From contig PFUL01000026.1 in NCBI GenBank assembly GCA_002790095.1, positions 1-38,364 of the forward strand: a stretch of 38,364 nt of DNA, given 5' to 3'. The first letter of the stretch is position 1. Every line of letters starts with the position of its first letter. Origin of the DNA: Elusimicrobia bacterium CG_4_9_14_3_um_filter_62_55. GTDB taxonomy: Bacteria; Elusimicrobiota; Elusimicrobia; UBA1565. The notes under the pieces are model-generated. The model was not told where the DNA came from. It did no database searches and saw only the letters and a list, made by a program, of their open reading frames with translations. Both the position numbers and the translations under genes were made by a program. Positions 7,063 through 16,026 of this stretch are shown one piece after another.

Positions 7063-9033
7063 ATGCTCGAACACGTCTACTGGATCCCGCTCATCCCGCT
7101 TTTCACCTCGGTCGTCATTTTGTTCGGGGGGAAGGAAGGCAAGGACTCCAAGATGCCGTACCTGGGCATCGCGGCGATGGCGTGGTGCTTTCTGCAGTCT
7201 TCGGTCATATTCTTTCAAACCCTGACGGGGCGCATCCCGCTGCTCGAAGGCAAGGAATACTTCCTCTACGAGCGCATTCCGTGGCTGTCGTGGGGCCCGA
7301 ACCTCAAGGTCCACCTCGGCGTCCTGATAGACGGTCCGGCCGCGACCTTGCTGTTCGTGGTGACTCTCGTCAGCCTGCTGGTTCAGATCTACTCGCTCGG
7401 CTACATGTACGACGACAAGCGCAAGAAGCGCTACTACGCCTTCCTCTCGTTTTTCACCGCCGCGATGCTGGGGCTGGTCGTCTCCTCAAGCCTCCTGATC
7501 CTCTTCGCCGCCTGGGAACTCGTCGGAGTCTCCTCGTACCTGCTGATCGGCTTCTGGTTCGAGAAGCCCGGTCCCGCGTACGCCGCGAAGAAGGCCTTCA
7601 TCACCACGAAACTCGGCGACTGCGGATTCTATTTCGGCCTGCTGCTGCTGTTCTCCTACACCGGGACTTTCGATCTCGTCATGCTCAAAAGCCATGTCGC
7701 CCAAGGGCTGCTGCCGCTGGAAGCCGCGACCGCGATCGGCATCGGGTTTTTAATCGGCGCCATCGGAAAGTCCGCGCAGATGCCGCTGTTTATCTGGCTG
7801 CCCGACGCGATGGAAGGCCCGACTCCCGTGTCGGCGTTGATCCACGCGGCGACGATGGTCGTCGCCGGAATCTATCTCGTCGCCCGCGTCTATTTCATCT
7901 ATACCTCCGCTCCGCTGGCGCTGGGCGCGGTGGCCTGGGTCGGTCTCTTCACCGCGTTTCTCGCCGCGACCATGGCCGTCACGGCCTACGACATCAAGAA
8001 GGTGCTCGCCTATTCGACCATCAGCCAGTTGGGCTACATGATGCTCGGCTTGGGCGTTTACGGCTACACTTCGGCTCTGTTTCATCTGACGACCCACGCC
8101 TTCTTCAAGGCCCTCTTGTTTCTCGGCGCGGGCTCGGTGATTCACTCGGTGCACACCAACGACATGCGCGAGATGGGGGGACTCATCAAACGCATGCCCG
8201 CGACCGCGACCACGATGGGGATCGCGACGTTGACCATCGCCGGGATGCCGCTGCTCTCGGGCTGGTGGTCGAAAGAGGCCGTTTTGCACGCCGCCTACTC
8301 GCACAACTGGGGCATGTGGCTTTTGGGAGTCCTCACCGCCGGGCTCACCTCGTTCTACATGTGCCGCCTCTTCTTCCTCACCTTCATCGGGGAGCCCCGC
8401 GACCCCCACAAGCATCAGCACGCGCACGAGTCCCCGGCGACCATGACCGGCCCGCTGTGGGTGCTGGCGATGCTTTCGCTGTTCGCCGGGGGGCTTCTCC
8501 ATTACAACGGCCTCTTCGAGCACCTCGTTCATTTCGAAGTCGTCGGCCACGGCGAACACGCGGGCGGATCTCACGCCCCCGCCTTCCTTCTGCCCGGAGC
8601 CGCGATTTTCGTGTTCCTCTTGGGCCTCGGCTTCGCCTACAGGCTTTACGCCGGTTCCTTGAAGACCGCGCAGGGGCTTCGCGACCGCTTCGAGTGGGCC
8701 GCCGACACCCTCGAGCGCCGCTACTATTTCGACGATTTTTTCCTATGGCTCGTTTCGCTGTCGGACAAGCTCGCCGCCGCCTGCTTCTGGATCGATTCCC
8801 GCGTCGTGGACGCGATCTTCGTGGACGGGTGGGCGCTCGTCGTCCGCGCCGTCGCGGCCGCAAGCGACTTCTTCGACGATTACTTCGTCGACGGGGCGGT
8901 GGACGGGATGGGGACGCTGACGCAGGACGCCGGATGGGGTCTGCGCAAGCTGGTGCGCGGCCAGGTCCAGGAATACTTGCTTTACGTCTCGTTGGCGGTC
9001 GCCGTCTTCGCGACGTTTTTGATCTCGAGGTAG
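7063..9033 (+). CDS. nuoL: NADH-quinone oxidoreductase subunit L
   Basis: A 656-residue antiporter-like proton pump of the distal membrane arm, slightly above family length. The conserved Glu is in FAAWELVGVSSYLLIGFW and the channel Lys in GKSAQMPLFIWLPDAMEGPTP. A second Lys lies in AYDIKKVLAYSTISQLGYMM. The C-terminal third contains a His-rich loop (HKHQHAHE) and a long amphipathic helix before the last membrane helix, as expected for the lateral HL helix. Confidence 0.96.
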   Translation: MLEHVYWIPLIPLFTSVVILFGGKEGKDSKMPYLGIAAMAWCFLQSSVIFFQTLTGRIPLLEGKEYFLYERIPWLSWGPNLKVHLGVLIDGPAATLLFVVTLVSLLVQIYSLGYMYDDKRKKRYYAFLSFFTAAMLGLVVSSSLLILFAAWELVGVSSYLLIGFWFEKPGPAYAAKKAFITTKLGDCGFYFGLLLLFSYTGTFDLVMLKSHVAQGLLPLEAATAIGIGFLIGAIGKSAQMPLFIWLPDAMEGPTPVSALIHAATMVVAGIYLVARVYFIYTSAPLALGAVAWVGLFTAFLAATMAVTAYDIKKVLAYSTISQLGYMMLGLGVYGYTSALFHLTTHAFFKALLFLGAGSVIHSVHTNDMREMGGLIKRMPATATTMGIATLTIAGMPLLSGWWSKEAVLHAAYSHNWGMWLLGVLTAGLTSFYMCRLFFLTFIGEPRDPHKHQHAHESPATMTGPLWVLAMLSLFAGGLLHYNGLFEHLVHFEVVGHGEHAGGSHAPAFLLPGAAIFVFLLGLGFAYRLYAGSLKTAQGLRDRFEWAADTLERRYYFDDFFLWLVSLSDKLAAACFWIDSRVVDAIFVDGWALVVRAVAAASDFFDDYFVDGAVDGMGTLTQDAGWGLRKLVRGQVQEYLLYVSLAVAVFATFLISR

Positions 9034-9042
9034 AAACCGAAT

Positions 9043-10539
9043 ATGGAACTCCTATCCACCATCACCTTCCTGCCCCTTCTGGGGGGACTCGTCATCCTCT
9101 GCGTGCCGAAAGAGAAAGTCGGCTTGATCCGCGGCCTCGCGATCTTCACGACCGCCGCGACCTTCGCGGCCTCGCTCTTTCTGCTCGGAGGATTCGATCC
9201 GAATCTTGTCGGAGAATCGATCCCGAAGCTGCAGTATGTCGAACAGCTCAACTGGATTCCCTCGCTCGGCGTCCACTACTTCATGGGCGTGGACGGTCTC
9301 TCGGTCCCCATCATCTTGCTCACGACACTGCTCTCCTTTCTCGCCGCGATCTATTCGATCGGCATCGAGACCCGCGTCAAGGAATTCTTCTTCTGGTATC
9401 TCCTCCTCGAAGTCGGAATGATCGGCGTCTTCTGCGCGATGGACCTGTTTTTGTTCTACCTGTTCTGGGAACTCACCCTCGTCCCGATGTACTTCCTGAT
9501 CGGCGTGTGGGGCGGTCCTAAGAAGGAATTCGCGGCGATCAAGTTCTTCCTGTTCACTTTGTTCGGCAGCGTTTTCATGCTGCTCGGAATCCTCGCCCTC
9601 TACTTCGCCTCGACCCCGCACACCTTCAACATGCTCGAACTTATGCAGGCGAACGGGTCCTGGTCGCGGAGCTTCCAGATCGTCGTCTTCATCGCCTTCT
9701 ACCTCGGTCTCGCCGTGAAGATTCCGGCGTTTCCGTTTCACACCTGGCTGCCCCTCGCGCATGTCGAGGCCCCGACCCCCGTTTCGGTGATCCTGGCCGG
9801 CGTCCTTCTGAAAATGGGCGTCTACGGATTGATCCGCATCTCGTACTCCATTCTGCCGGCCGGATACGAGTGGTTCCTTCCGTACCTGATCATCATCGCG
9901 TTCATCAACATCGTCTACGGCGCTCTCTGCGCGATGGCGCAGACCGACATGAAGAAGATGGTCGCCTACTCCTCGGTGAACCACATGGGCTACTGTCTGC
10001 TCGGCCTGGCCGCGGTCTCCACGACCGGCTTCAACGGGGCGATCTTCCAGATGATCACCCACGGCATCATCACCGGCGCGCTGTTTCTGCTGGTCGGCGT
10101 GCTCTACGACCGGGCTCATACGCGCGACATCACCGCTTTCGGAGGACTCGGCGCCAAGCTGCCGGTCTACTCCGGGATCATGGCCCTCACCTGCTTCGCC
10201 TCCCTCGGCCTGCCGGGCCTCGCGGGATTTGTGGGGGAATTCATGTGCTTCCTCGGCGCCTTCGCCTACTGGAAATTCTGGACCACCCTTTCGGTGGCCG
10301 GCATTCTCATCACGGCAGCCTTCTTCCTGCGCATGATGCAGAAGGTGTTCCTCGGCCCCTTCAACGAAAAATGGAAGGACCTCCCCGAGATCAACCTGCG
10401 CGAACTCATCGCCGTCGGGCCGCTCGCGGTGCTTACCGTGCTCTTCGGCGTCTGGCCGCAGTTGATTCTCGGTCTGACCGATCCGACCGTCAAGATGATC
10501 TCGAACATGTACGAGCACATGTTCCAACTCGTGCGCTGA
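9043..10539 (+). CDS. nuoM: NADH-quinone oxidoreductase subunit M
   Basis: A 498-residue antiporter-like proton pump of normal length, with about 14 hydrophobic segments. The key Glu is in LFWELTLVPMYFLIGVWGG, the channel Lys in LAVKIPAFPFHTWLPLAHVE, and the second Lys in AQTDMKKMVAYSSVNHMGY. It starts 9 nt after the nuoL stop with GAGG a short way upstream. nuoN begins one base after its stop. Confidence 0.96.
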   Translation: MELLSTITFLPLLGGLVILCVPKEKVGLIRGLAIFTTAATFAASLFLLGGFDPNLVGESIPKLQYVEQLNWIPSLGVHYFMGVDGLSVPIILLTTLLSFLAAIYSIGIETRVKEFFFWYLLLEVGMIGVFCAMDLFLFYLFWELTLVPMYFLIGVWGGPKKEFAAIKFFLFTLFGSVFMLLGILALYFASTPHTFNMLELMQANGSWSRSFQIVVFIAFYLGLAVKIPAFPFHTWLPLAHVEAPTPVSVILAGVLLKMGVYGLIRISYSILPAGYEWFLPYLIIIAFINIVYGALCAMAQTDMKKMVAYSSVNHMGYCLLGLAAVSTTGFNGAIFQMITHGIITGALFLLVGVLYDRAHTRDITAFGGLGAKLPVYSGIMALTCFASLGLPGLAGFVGEFMCFLGAFAYWKFWTTLSVAGILITAAFFLRMMQKVFLGPFNEKWKDLPEINLRELIAVGPLAVLTVLFGVWPQLILGLTDPTVKMISNMYEHMFQLVR

Positions 10540-10540
10540 C

Positions 10541-12028
10541 ATGCTGAACCTCCACCTCCTCTATCCCGAAATCGGCCTCGCGGTCTTTGCTTTGGTGCTC
10601 TTGACGGCGGACCTGTTTTTTAAAGGGGGAAAGGGGAAATTCCTGTATTTCCTCGGCGTCTTTTCGGCCTGTCTGACCTTGGGCATCCTCGGCCTCGCCT
10701 ACTCCTCCCCGGAGACCTACCAGGGCTTGGGCACGATGTGGACCGTCGATCCGCTCGCGTTGTTCTTCAAGGTTCTGATCCTCGCGACCGTCATTTTGGT
10801 CCTGCTCCTGAGCGTGGAATACAAGCCAGAGGCGGCGCACGGCCATCTGGGGAGTTTTTCCGCGTTGGTGCTTCTGTCGGCCGTGGGGATGATGCTTTTG
10901 GTTTCGGCGGTGGACCTGCTTTTGATCTTCCTCGCGCTGGAGCTCGTCTCGATCAGTTCCTTCATCCTCGTCGGCTACGAGCGCAAGGATCTGCGCTCCT
11001 CGGAAGGGGCGATGAAGTACTTCATCATCGGGGCCTTCTCCTCGGCGCTGATGGTGTACGGCATCTCGCTGTTCTACGGTTCGATGGGCACGACCCGGCT
11101 CACCGAGATCTACCCGCTGTTCGCGCAGCGCAGCTCCGCGATGTTCATTCTCGGCTGCCTGCTCATTCTCGTCGGCTTCGGCTTTAAAATCTCCATGGCG
11201 CCGTTTCACCTTTGGGTGGCGGACGCCTACGAAGGCGCCCCGACCCCCGTCACCGCCTTCTTGTCCGTCGCCCCGAAAATCGCCGGAATGGCGGTACTGC
11301 TGCGGGTGTTCACGCATTTCGTTCCGCTCGCCTCTCTCGATCTCTCGCATGTGCTTTGCTTCTTGGCGATGCTGACGATGACCGTCGGCAACTGCACCGC
11401 GATTTTCCAGACGAACGTGAAGCGCCTCTTGGCCTATTCCTCCATCGCGCAGGCCGGGTACATGCTCATCGGCTTCGTCACCGGCGGAATCCTCGGCCGG
11501 GAAGGCGTCCTGCTTTACTCTCTCGTCTATCTCTTCATGAACCTCGGCATCTTCGCCGTCGTCATCCACCTCGGAAACGAGGACGGCTACGAACTCGACG
11601 CCTTCGACGGACTGGCGAAGCGCGACCTCGCTCTTGCGCTCTTGAGCACCTTCTTCCTGCTCTCGCTCGCGGGAATCCCGCCGCTGGCGGGCTTCATCGC
11701 GAAGTTCCGCCTCTTCCAATCCGCCATCCAGGGCGGCTGGTACTGGCTCGCGGTCGTCGGCGTGCTCAACAGCGTCATCTCGGTCTATTACTACATGAGC
11801 ATCGCCCATCACATGTTCTTCCGCGAACCGCGCCGCGCCGAACCCGCGCGCCGCGGCTGGATCGTGACGGGCACCGTCGCGCTCGCCACCGCGGCGATCT
11901 TCCTCTTCGGCCTCTACCCGGAGCCGGCGCTCTCGACGGTCCGTCTTTCCGCCGAGATTCTGCCCGCGCGCGCCGCGGGCGCGGCGCGCGCCGCGGCCCC
12001 TTCAACGGGACCCGCGCTCCTACCGTAA
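10541..12028 (+). CDS. nuoN: NADH-quinone oxidoreductase subunit N
   Basis: A 495-residue antiporter-like pump next to NuoK in the membrane arm. It carries the family Glu (FLALELVSISSFILVGYE), the channel Lys (GFKISMAPFHLWVADAYEGAPTP) and TNVKRLLAYSSIAQAGYML. The last about 25 residues are Ala/Arg/Pro-rich and encoded by a very GC-rich stretch that also forms a perfect 11-bp hairpin (11966-11991, loop GGGC). This is the last recognisable complex I gene. Confidence 0.96.
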   Translation: MLNLHLLYPEIGLAVFALVLLTADLFFKGGKGKFLYFLGVFSACLTLGILGLAYSSPETYQGLGTMWTVDPLALFFKVLILATVILVLLLSVEYKPEAAHGHLGSFSALVLLSAVGMMLLVSAVDLLLIFLALELVSISSFILVGYERKDLRSSEGAMKYFIIGAFSSALMVYGISLFYGSMGTTRLTEIYPLFAQRSSAMFILGCLLILVGFGFKISMAPFHLWVADAYEGAPTPVTAFLSVAPKIAGMAVLLRVFTHFVPLASLDLSHVLCFLAMLTMTVGNCTAIFQTNVKRLLAYSSIAQAGYMLIGFVTGGILGREGVLLYSLVYLFMNLGIFAVVIHLGNEDGYELDAFDGLAKRDLALALLSTFFLLSLAGIPPLAGFIAKFRLFQSAIQGGWYWLAVVGVLNSVISVYYYMSIAHHMFFREPRRAEPARRGWIVTGTVALATAAIFLFGLYPEPALSTVRLSAEILPARAAGAARAAAPSTGPALLP

Positions 12029-12040
12029 CCTCGGTTTCCC

Positions 12041-12049
12041 TGCTACCCT
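12041..12049 (+). promoter_or_regulatory. Extended -10 site before the 12056 gene
   Basis: TGC (12041-12043) followed by TACCCT (12044-12049) lies six bases before GTG 12056. There is no convincing -35 and no clear SD at usual spacing. It fits the extended -10 plus leaderless start pattern seen at 13423 and 31680. It is weak on its own. Confidence 0.3.
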
Positions 12050-12055
12050 AACGGA

Positions 12056-13363
12056 GTGCGGTCTTTCTTCGCCGTTTTTCTCTGCGTTTCTCTCGCCGCC
12101 GAGGCGCGGGCCGATCTCTCGTTCGTGCAAATCGTTCAGGCGCAAAGCGACCGCGGCCAGGACGGCCTGTTCGGGAAGGCCTGGATTGAGATCCGGGGAC
12201 GGAAGATGCGCGTCGTGTCCGGCTACGCGCGCAAGGTCATGGCGGGAAACCGGACGATCGGCCCCCGCCGCCTCGTCCAGATCCTCGACCTCCCGCAGCG
12301 CGAACGGACGGTGCTCGATCCCGACCGTCTCCGCTACGCGCCGGCGGCGATCGACACGCTCGATTACGGGAACCGTCTCGTCGGGGTCTTGGATAAAGGA
12401 AAGCCCCTTTGGCGCGTTGTGCGCACGGAGGCGCGCATCGAAAAACGCCAGGGCTCCAAACAGCTGCTCGGGACGATTTGCGCGCACTACCATCTGCACG
12501 CCAAGCTGACCCTCCAGGACGAAAACGGCCGCGTCGAGACCGCGCGGATGGACCAGCATGTCTGGGCCGCCCCGATTTCGGGAACGCTCGGGAAGCCCCT
12601 GATGGCGCTGATCGCGTTCGAAAACGACTACCGCAAGAGCTCGGGGAGTCCTCTGTCTCCGCTCGACTACGAACGCTATCAAGTCAAGGAGGCCGCGGCG
12701 TATCTGCGGGTGCACGAGGACGACCTGCGCGTCGCGGTCGAACAGATCCGGGACCGCTACCGGGAGATGCCGAACTATCCCGTCGCGTCTTCGGTCAGTT
12801 GGTGGCCCTCCGTTTCGGAAGCTCCGATCCCCGATATTCCCCGACCCCAGCCTGCTCCCGCTCCGGCACCGCCGGAGGCCGCGCCGCCGCAGGTCCCGGA
12901 ACGGACCGGGGATTCCACCCAACTCGTCGCGCCGCGCAAGGCTGCGGCGCCCAAACCCCAATTCATCCGGATCGATTGGCGCCGGACCGAACGAAGCATC
13001 AATTCGATGATCCGCAAAAGTCGATTTCCGTTCGGACAGCTCAAAGCACGCGATCGGGGCGGCCTGCAGAAGGTCTCCCAGCCGGTCGACGAACGGTTTT
13101 TGTCCGTCGAAAGCGCGAAGCCGAGGGAGGTGTATCCCGATTTCGAAGGGGAATTGCGCTCCATTTTGCAGACCCTCGTCGAGGCGCAGGACGACGCCGT
13201 GCGCCGAGCGGCGGACGCGGAGCGGCGGCGCCGCCGGGAAGCCGTTCAATCGCCGTTTTACGAGATTTACACCGAACTCCACGGCCTGGAAGCCGAAACC
13301 ACCTTGCCGGACTCGGACTTCGAAATCCCCCGCGACTACCGAGCCTCTCGGGCCCCCGAATAG
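12056..13363 (+). CDS. Exported protein of unknown function, DUF4412-like N-terminal half
   Basis: A 435-residue protein with a signal peptide (about residues 1-19, ending AEARA) starting at GTG 12056. Residues about 35-180 look like a DUF4412/LolA-type beta domain: GKAWIEIRGRKMRVV, a line about a fixed value in the middle, then a Cys-containing strand (GTICAHYHLH) and WAAPIS. I recognise the pattern but not a named family with certainty. A Pro/Ala linker (about 255-285) leads to a basic, helical C-terminal part rich in Arg and Glu. The protein probably acts outside the cytoplasmic membrane. Its function is unknown. Confidence 0.75.
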   Translation: MRSFFAVFLCVSLAAEARADLSFVQIVQAQSDRGQDGLFGKAWIEIRGRKMRVVSGYARKVMAGNRTIGPRRLVQILDLPQRERTVLDPDRLRYAPAAIDTLDYGNRLVGVLDKGKPLWRVVRTEARIEKRQGSKQLLGTICAHYHLHAKLTLQDENGRVETARMDQHVWAAPISGTLGKPLMALIAFENDYRKSSGSPLSPLDYERYQVKEAAAYLRVHEDDLRVAVEQIRDRYREMPNYPVASSVSWWPSVSEAPIPDIPRPQPAPAPAPPEAAPPQVPERTGDSTQLVAPRKAAAPKPQFIRIDWRRTERSINSMIRKSRFPFGQLKARDRGGLQKVSQPVDERFLSVESAKPREVYPDFEGELRSILQTLVEAQDDAVRRAADAERRRRREAVQSPFYEIYTELHGLEAETTLPDSDFEIPRDYRASRAPE

Positions 13364-13385
13364 GGGGTCGAAGGGCCTATTTTTT
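13351..13385 (+). terminator. Possible terminator at the end of the 12056 gene
   Basis: GGCCCCC (13351-13357) pairs with GGGGGTC (13363-13369), with one G-U pair, around the stop codon. A T6 run follows at 13380-13385. The gap between stem and T-run makes this a weak call, but a strong -10 for the next gene follows 25 bp later. Confidence 0.35.
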
Positions 13386-13407
13386 CAGAGGAATTTTAGA
13401 GAGGCTT

Positions 13408-13416
13408 TGGTATAAT
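13408..13416 (+). promoter_or_regulatory. Extended -10 promoter of the 13423 operon
   Basis: TGG followed by a perfect TATAAT (13411-13416) lies six bases before ATG 13423. Transcription should start at or beside the A of the ATG, giving a leaderless mRNA. I see no good -35, as is common for extended -10 promoters. Confidence 0.6.
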
Positions 13417-13422
13417 GAGGGT

Positions 13423-14007
13423 ATGAACGCCGCCCTCCTCGTTTCCGCCGCCGCCTGTTTGCTCGCTAGTTCCGCATTCGCCTTAACTCCGGCACACTCC
13501 CCCACTTTGCAGTTGCTCCGCCAGGAAGCCTCCCGCGACGTCGCCTTGGCCGCGGCGGGCGAGCGCGCGATGACGAAAGACAACGCCGGCGCGGCGTTCG
13601 ACGGCAGTCTTGAAGTTCCCTTTCACGTGATCACGCTCAAGCCGATCGGATTCGTCGAAGTGCCCGGCGCCGGAGAGGGAAAGGACGTTCCGCTCACGAA
13701 GCCGGTCGAGAAGGACGCGCCCGATAAAGACGGCGACCCCTCCTACCACTTCGTCGGCCGCCGCATCCCCAATTTAAACGTCGTCACCTACACGCCGGTC
13801 GCCGACAAACCAGGGGAAGACGGTTCCACCGACGCCCCGAAAAAGGGCGGCGATTGGCGCTCCTGGGCGCCGAAGCTGATGCTCGCCGGCGGCCTCGCCG
13901 CGACGGTCGGCGGGATCTTCTTTCCTCCGCTCTTATTCCTCGGCGGGCTTTTGCTGGGCGCCTGGGGTATGCTAAAACTAATCAGCGCCAAGACCGGCGG
14001 AGATTAA
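13423..14007 (+). CDS. Exported or membrane-anchored protein of unknown function
   Basis: A 194-residue protein I do not recognise. A signal peptide (about 1-21, ending SSAFA) is followed by a hydrophilic Lys/Asp/Pro-rich middle part with a predicted beta segment (HVITLKPIGFVEVPG). The end has two hydrophobic helices in a row (about 150-185, with GGLAATVGGIFFPPLLFLGG). The frame is open far upstream inside the previous gene, but ATG 13423 directly behind TATAAT and in front of the signal peptide is the sensible start. It overlaps the next gene by one base. Confidence 0.75.
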   Translation: MNAALLVSAAACLLASSAFALTPAHSPTLQLLRQEASRDVALAAAGERAMTKDNAGAAFDGSLEVPFHVITLKPIGFVEVPGAGEGKDVPLTKPVEKDAPDKDGDPSYHFVGRRIPNLNVVTYTPVADKPGEDGSTDAPKKGGDWRSWAPKLMLAGGLAATVGGIFFPPLLFLGGLLLGAWGMLKLISAKTGGD

Positions 14008-14504
14008 TGCCCCCAGAAACGGACAACCTTAAACTCGAGGAAATTTTTCAAGCGGATCAAAAGGACCGCGAGAAGGTTTACGAGTCGCAAGACGCCGTCG
14101 ACGCCCTGCGCAAGGCCGACAAGGCCCGCCGCCAGAACGTCAGCATGATGATGGAGCTCGGCGAGATCAAAACGAAAAACGACCTCTATCACGCCGCCGT
14201 CATCTTCCAGCACGGCGACGAACCTCAGGATTTTTTGACGGCCCACCGTTTGGCCACGCTCGCGGCGATCCACGGCCACCGGACCTCGCGCTGGCTTCTG
14301 GCCGCCTCGCTCGACCGCTATCTCATGAGCCTCAACCAGGGGCAGGTGTACGGGACGCAGTTCGAGTTCAACCCGACCGAGAAGCGGTATCAGTTGAAGC
14401 TCCCCGTGCTGGAGCATACCTTGCTCTCGTTCGAGAAAGAGATGCTTGGAATCCCGTCGGTCAACGACCGCCTCAATCAACTGAACCGGCAAATCAAGTC
14501 GTGA
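14007..14504 (+). CDS. DUF6624-like protein
   Basis: A 165-residue soluble protein without signal peptide. It has the pattern I associate with DUF6624: DQxxR near the start (residues 17-21), a helical block with FQHGDEPQDFL, another with LLAASLDRYLMS, then GQVYGTQFEFN. The function of that family is unknown to me. Start ATG 14007 overlaps the previous TAA and has GGAG about 6 nt upstream. It is the only clearly cytoplasmic member of an otherwise exported gene set, and it overlaps the next gene by 4 nt (GTGA). Confidence 0.75.
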   Translation: MPPETDNLKLEEIFQADQKDREKVYESQDAVDALRKADKARRQNVSMMMELGEIKTKNDLYHAAVIFQHGDEPQDFLTAHRLATLAAIHGHRTSRWLLAASLDRYLMSLNQGQVYGTQFEFNPTEKRYQLKLPVLEHTLLSFEKEMLGIPSVNDRLNQLNRQIKS

Positions 14505-15256
14505 CGGGCCGGGCGGTCGCGCTCGCGCTCGCCGTCGGGTGCGGTTTCGGCTCGTCCGCGCGCGCCGCCCGCCCGTCCGAATCCGCGTTGATCTCCCGCG
14601 CGCACGCCGACGTGCGCTCCGCGCTGACCTCCATTCACCTGCTGACGACCTCCATCCAGGGCCACTTGAAAACCCTGGAATGGGACTTCAACGGGTGGGG
14701 CCGCGCGCGGGGGAAAGACGCCGCCGCCTCCGATTTCGATTCCTGGTCGAAAGCCGTCGCCCTGTTTAGGCGTTCCGCGGAGGCGATCAGCGCGCTCACC
14801 GATCCGCTCGACAAAACCAAGAAGCGCCTGGAAAACTCCCCCGAGGTGCAGGCCGCCGCGGAGGGCGTTCCCGATTCCATCGCCGGAAAAATCGCCGACA
14901 TTCGCAGGCTTCGCGCGCAGTACGACGCGGACGCCAACCGCCAAGCGCTCGGCCGCGCGCGCGGCGCCGTCGCGAAAATCGTCGCCGCCCGCGGGCCGCT
15001 GCGAACCGACGAACGCCAAACCCGCGTCCTGACCGACGCCCGCGGACTGCTCGCCGCCGCAAGCGCCGTCACCGCGCGCACGCGCCGCTCGCTGGGAGCG
15101 CCGTCGGACGCGACGAGCGCCTTGGACCGGGCGGGACGCGACCGGGTCGCCGCCCGTCTTAGCGCCGTCGACGAGGACGCCGAGGCGCTGAAAACCGAGA
15201 TCTCCCGCTTGGAACTCTTTTTCGGACTCAACAATCTTCTGGAGGAATCCCCATGA
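14501..15256 (+). CDS. Exported helical protein of unknown function
   Basis: A 251-residue protein starting at GTG 14501 inside the previous stop. A signal peptide (about 1-22, ending SSARA) precedes an almost wholly alpha-helical, Ala/Arg/Asp-rich body with repeated heptad-like spacing, suggestive of long helices or coiled coil. I see no catalytic motif and no Cys in the mature part. Its neighbour 15253 has the same general make-up. The end overlaps that gene by 4 nt (ATGA). Confidence 0.7.
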   Translation: MTGRAVALALAVGCGFGSSARAARPSESALISRAHADVRSALTSIHLLTTSIQGHLKTLEWDFNGWGRARGKDAAASDFDSWSKAVALFRRSAEAISALTDPLDKTKKRLENSPEVQAAAEGVPDSIAGKIADIRRLRAQYDADANRQALGRARGAVAKIVAARGPLRTDERQTRVLTDARGLLAAASAVTARTRRSLGAPSDATSALDRAGRDRVAARLSAVDEDAEALKTEISRLELFFGLNNLLEESP

Positions 15257-16026
15257 GACCGGCCATCGCCGTCCTGCTGTCCTCTCTGCTCGCGTCCGGA
15301 GCGTACGCCGCCAAATCCAACACGCCCGACCAAATCACCGATCCCGATCTTCTCAAGGAAATGCGCGACGCGAGGGAATCCAATCTTTCCAACGCGATGG
15401 CCCGCAGCCGGGACGACGCGTCGGAAAGCGCCCGGCATCTCGCGTCCTTGATGATGGCGGGGGAGGCGGGCGTCCGGGCCGCGGTCCAGGACTTGAAGGG
15501 AATGGTCACAAGCGCCGTGAAGCCCGGCTCGCTCGAAGAGGACGCCGACGACCTGCACCTTTGCGCGCAGATGCTCGCCCAAAAGCAGCGCGCGTTTCGA
15601 AACGCCGCGAGGGGACTCTCGCTGACGCTTCCCAAAGCCGACCCCCAAGCCCTGATCCCGCTGCGCGCGTCCTACCCGAGCCGGGACCGGTCCCGGGATC
15701 TGCAAAAATCCTCGCGCATGCTCGAAAAGGCGCGGGAGAAAACCGGAAAAATCGAATTGGAAAAGTCTCAACGCCGTCTCGCGGAAGCGGCCCGCAGCTT
15801 CTACGGGGAAATGAAAAACGCGGCCGAGATTTTGAGCCGCGTCTTCGGACGGGTGTCGAACATGCGCCGGTCCAGACCGGAATTCGCGGTCGCCGAAAAG
15901 CGCATCGAGGTCTACGCCGCCCGTGCGAAAAGGGATTCCGAGGACCTGGAAATCGAATCCAAGATGATGGAAAACGCCCTCATGATGACGCAGCACGACG
16001 AGAAAGCCTTTGACCAAGGATTCTAA
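15253..16026 (+). CDS. Exported helical protein of unknown function
   Basis: A 257-residue protein with a signal peptide (about 1-19, ending GAYA) and GGAGGA about 7 nt before ATG 15253. The mature part is helical and highly charged, with many Arg/Glu/Lys, Met-rich patches (ASLMMAG, SKMMENALMMTQ) and a single Cys. There are no recognisable domains. It sits in a coupled operon of exported proteins, and its last 17 nt overlap the next reading frame. Confidence 0.7.
   Translation: MRPAIAVLLSSLLASGAYAAKSNTPDQITDPDLLKEMRDARESNLSNAMARSRDDASESARHLASLMMAGEAGVRAAVQDLKGMVTSAVKPGSLEEDADDLHLCAQMLAQKQRAFRNAARGLSLTLPKADPQALIPLRASYPSRDRSRDLQKSSRMLEKAREKTGKIELEKSQRRLAEAARSFYGEMKNAAEILSRVFGRVSNMRRSRPEFAVAEKRIEVYAARAKRDSEDLEIESKMMENALMMTQHDEKAFDQGF

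Noticed and set aside
7182-9521. 779-codon plus-strand frame overlapping nuoL and nuoM
   Set aside because: Arg-rich out-of-frame shadow of two well-supported complex I genes.
9052-11812. Long minus-strand frames of 496 and 440 codons opposite nuoM and nuoN
   Set aside because: His/Glu/Arg-rich reverse-strand shadows with no hydrophobic core or recognisable domain.
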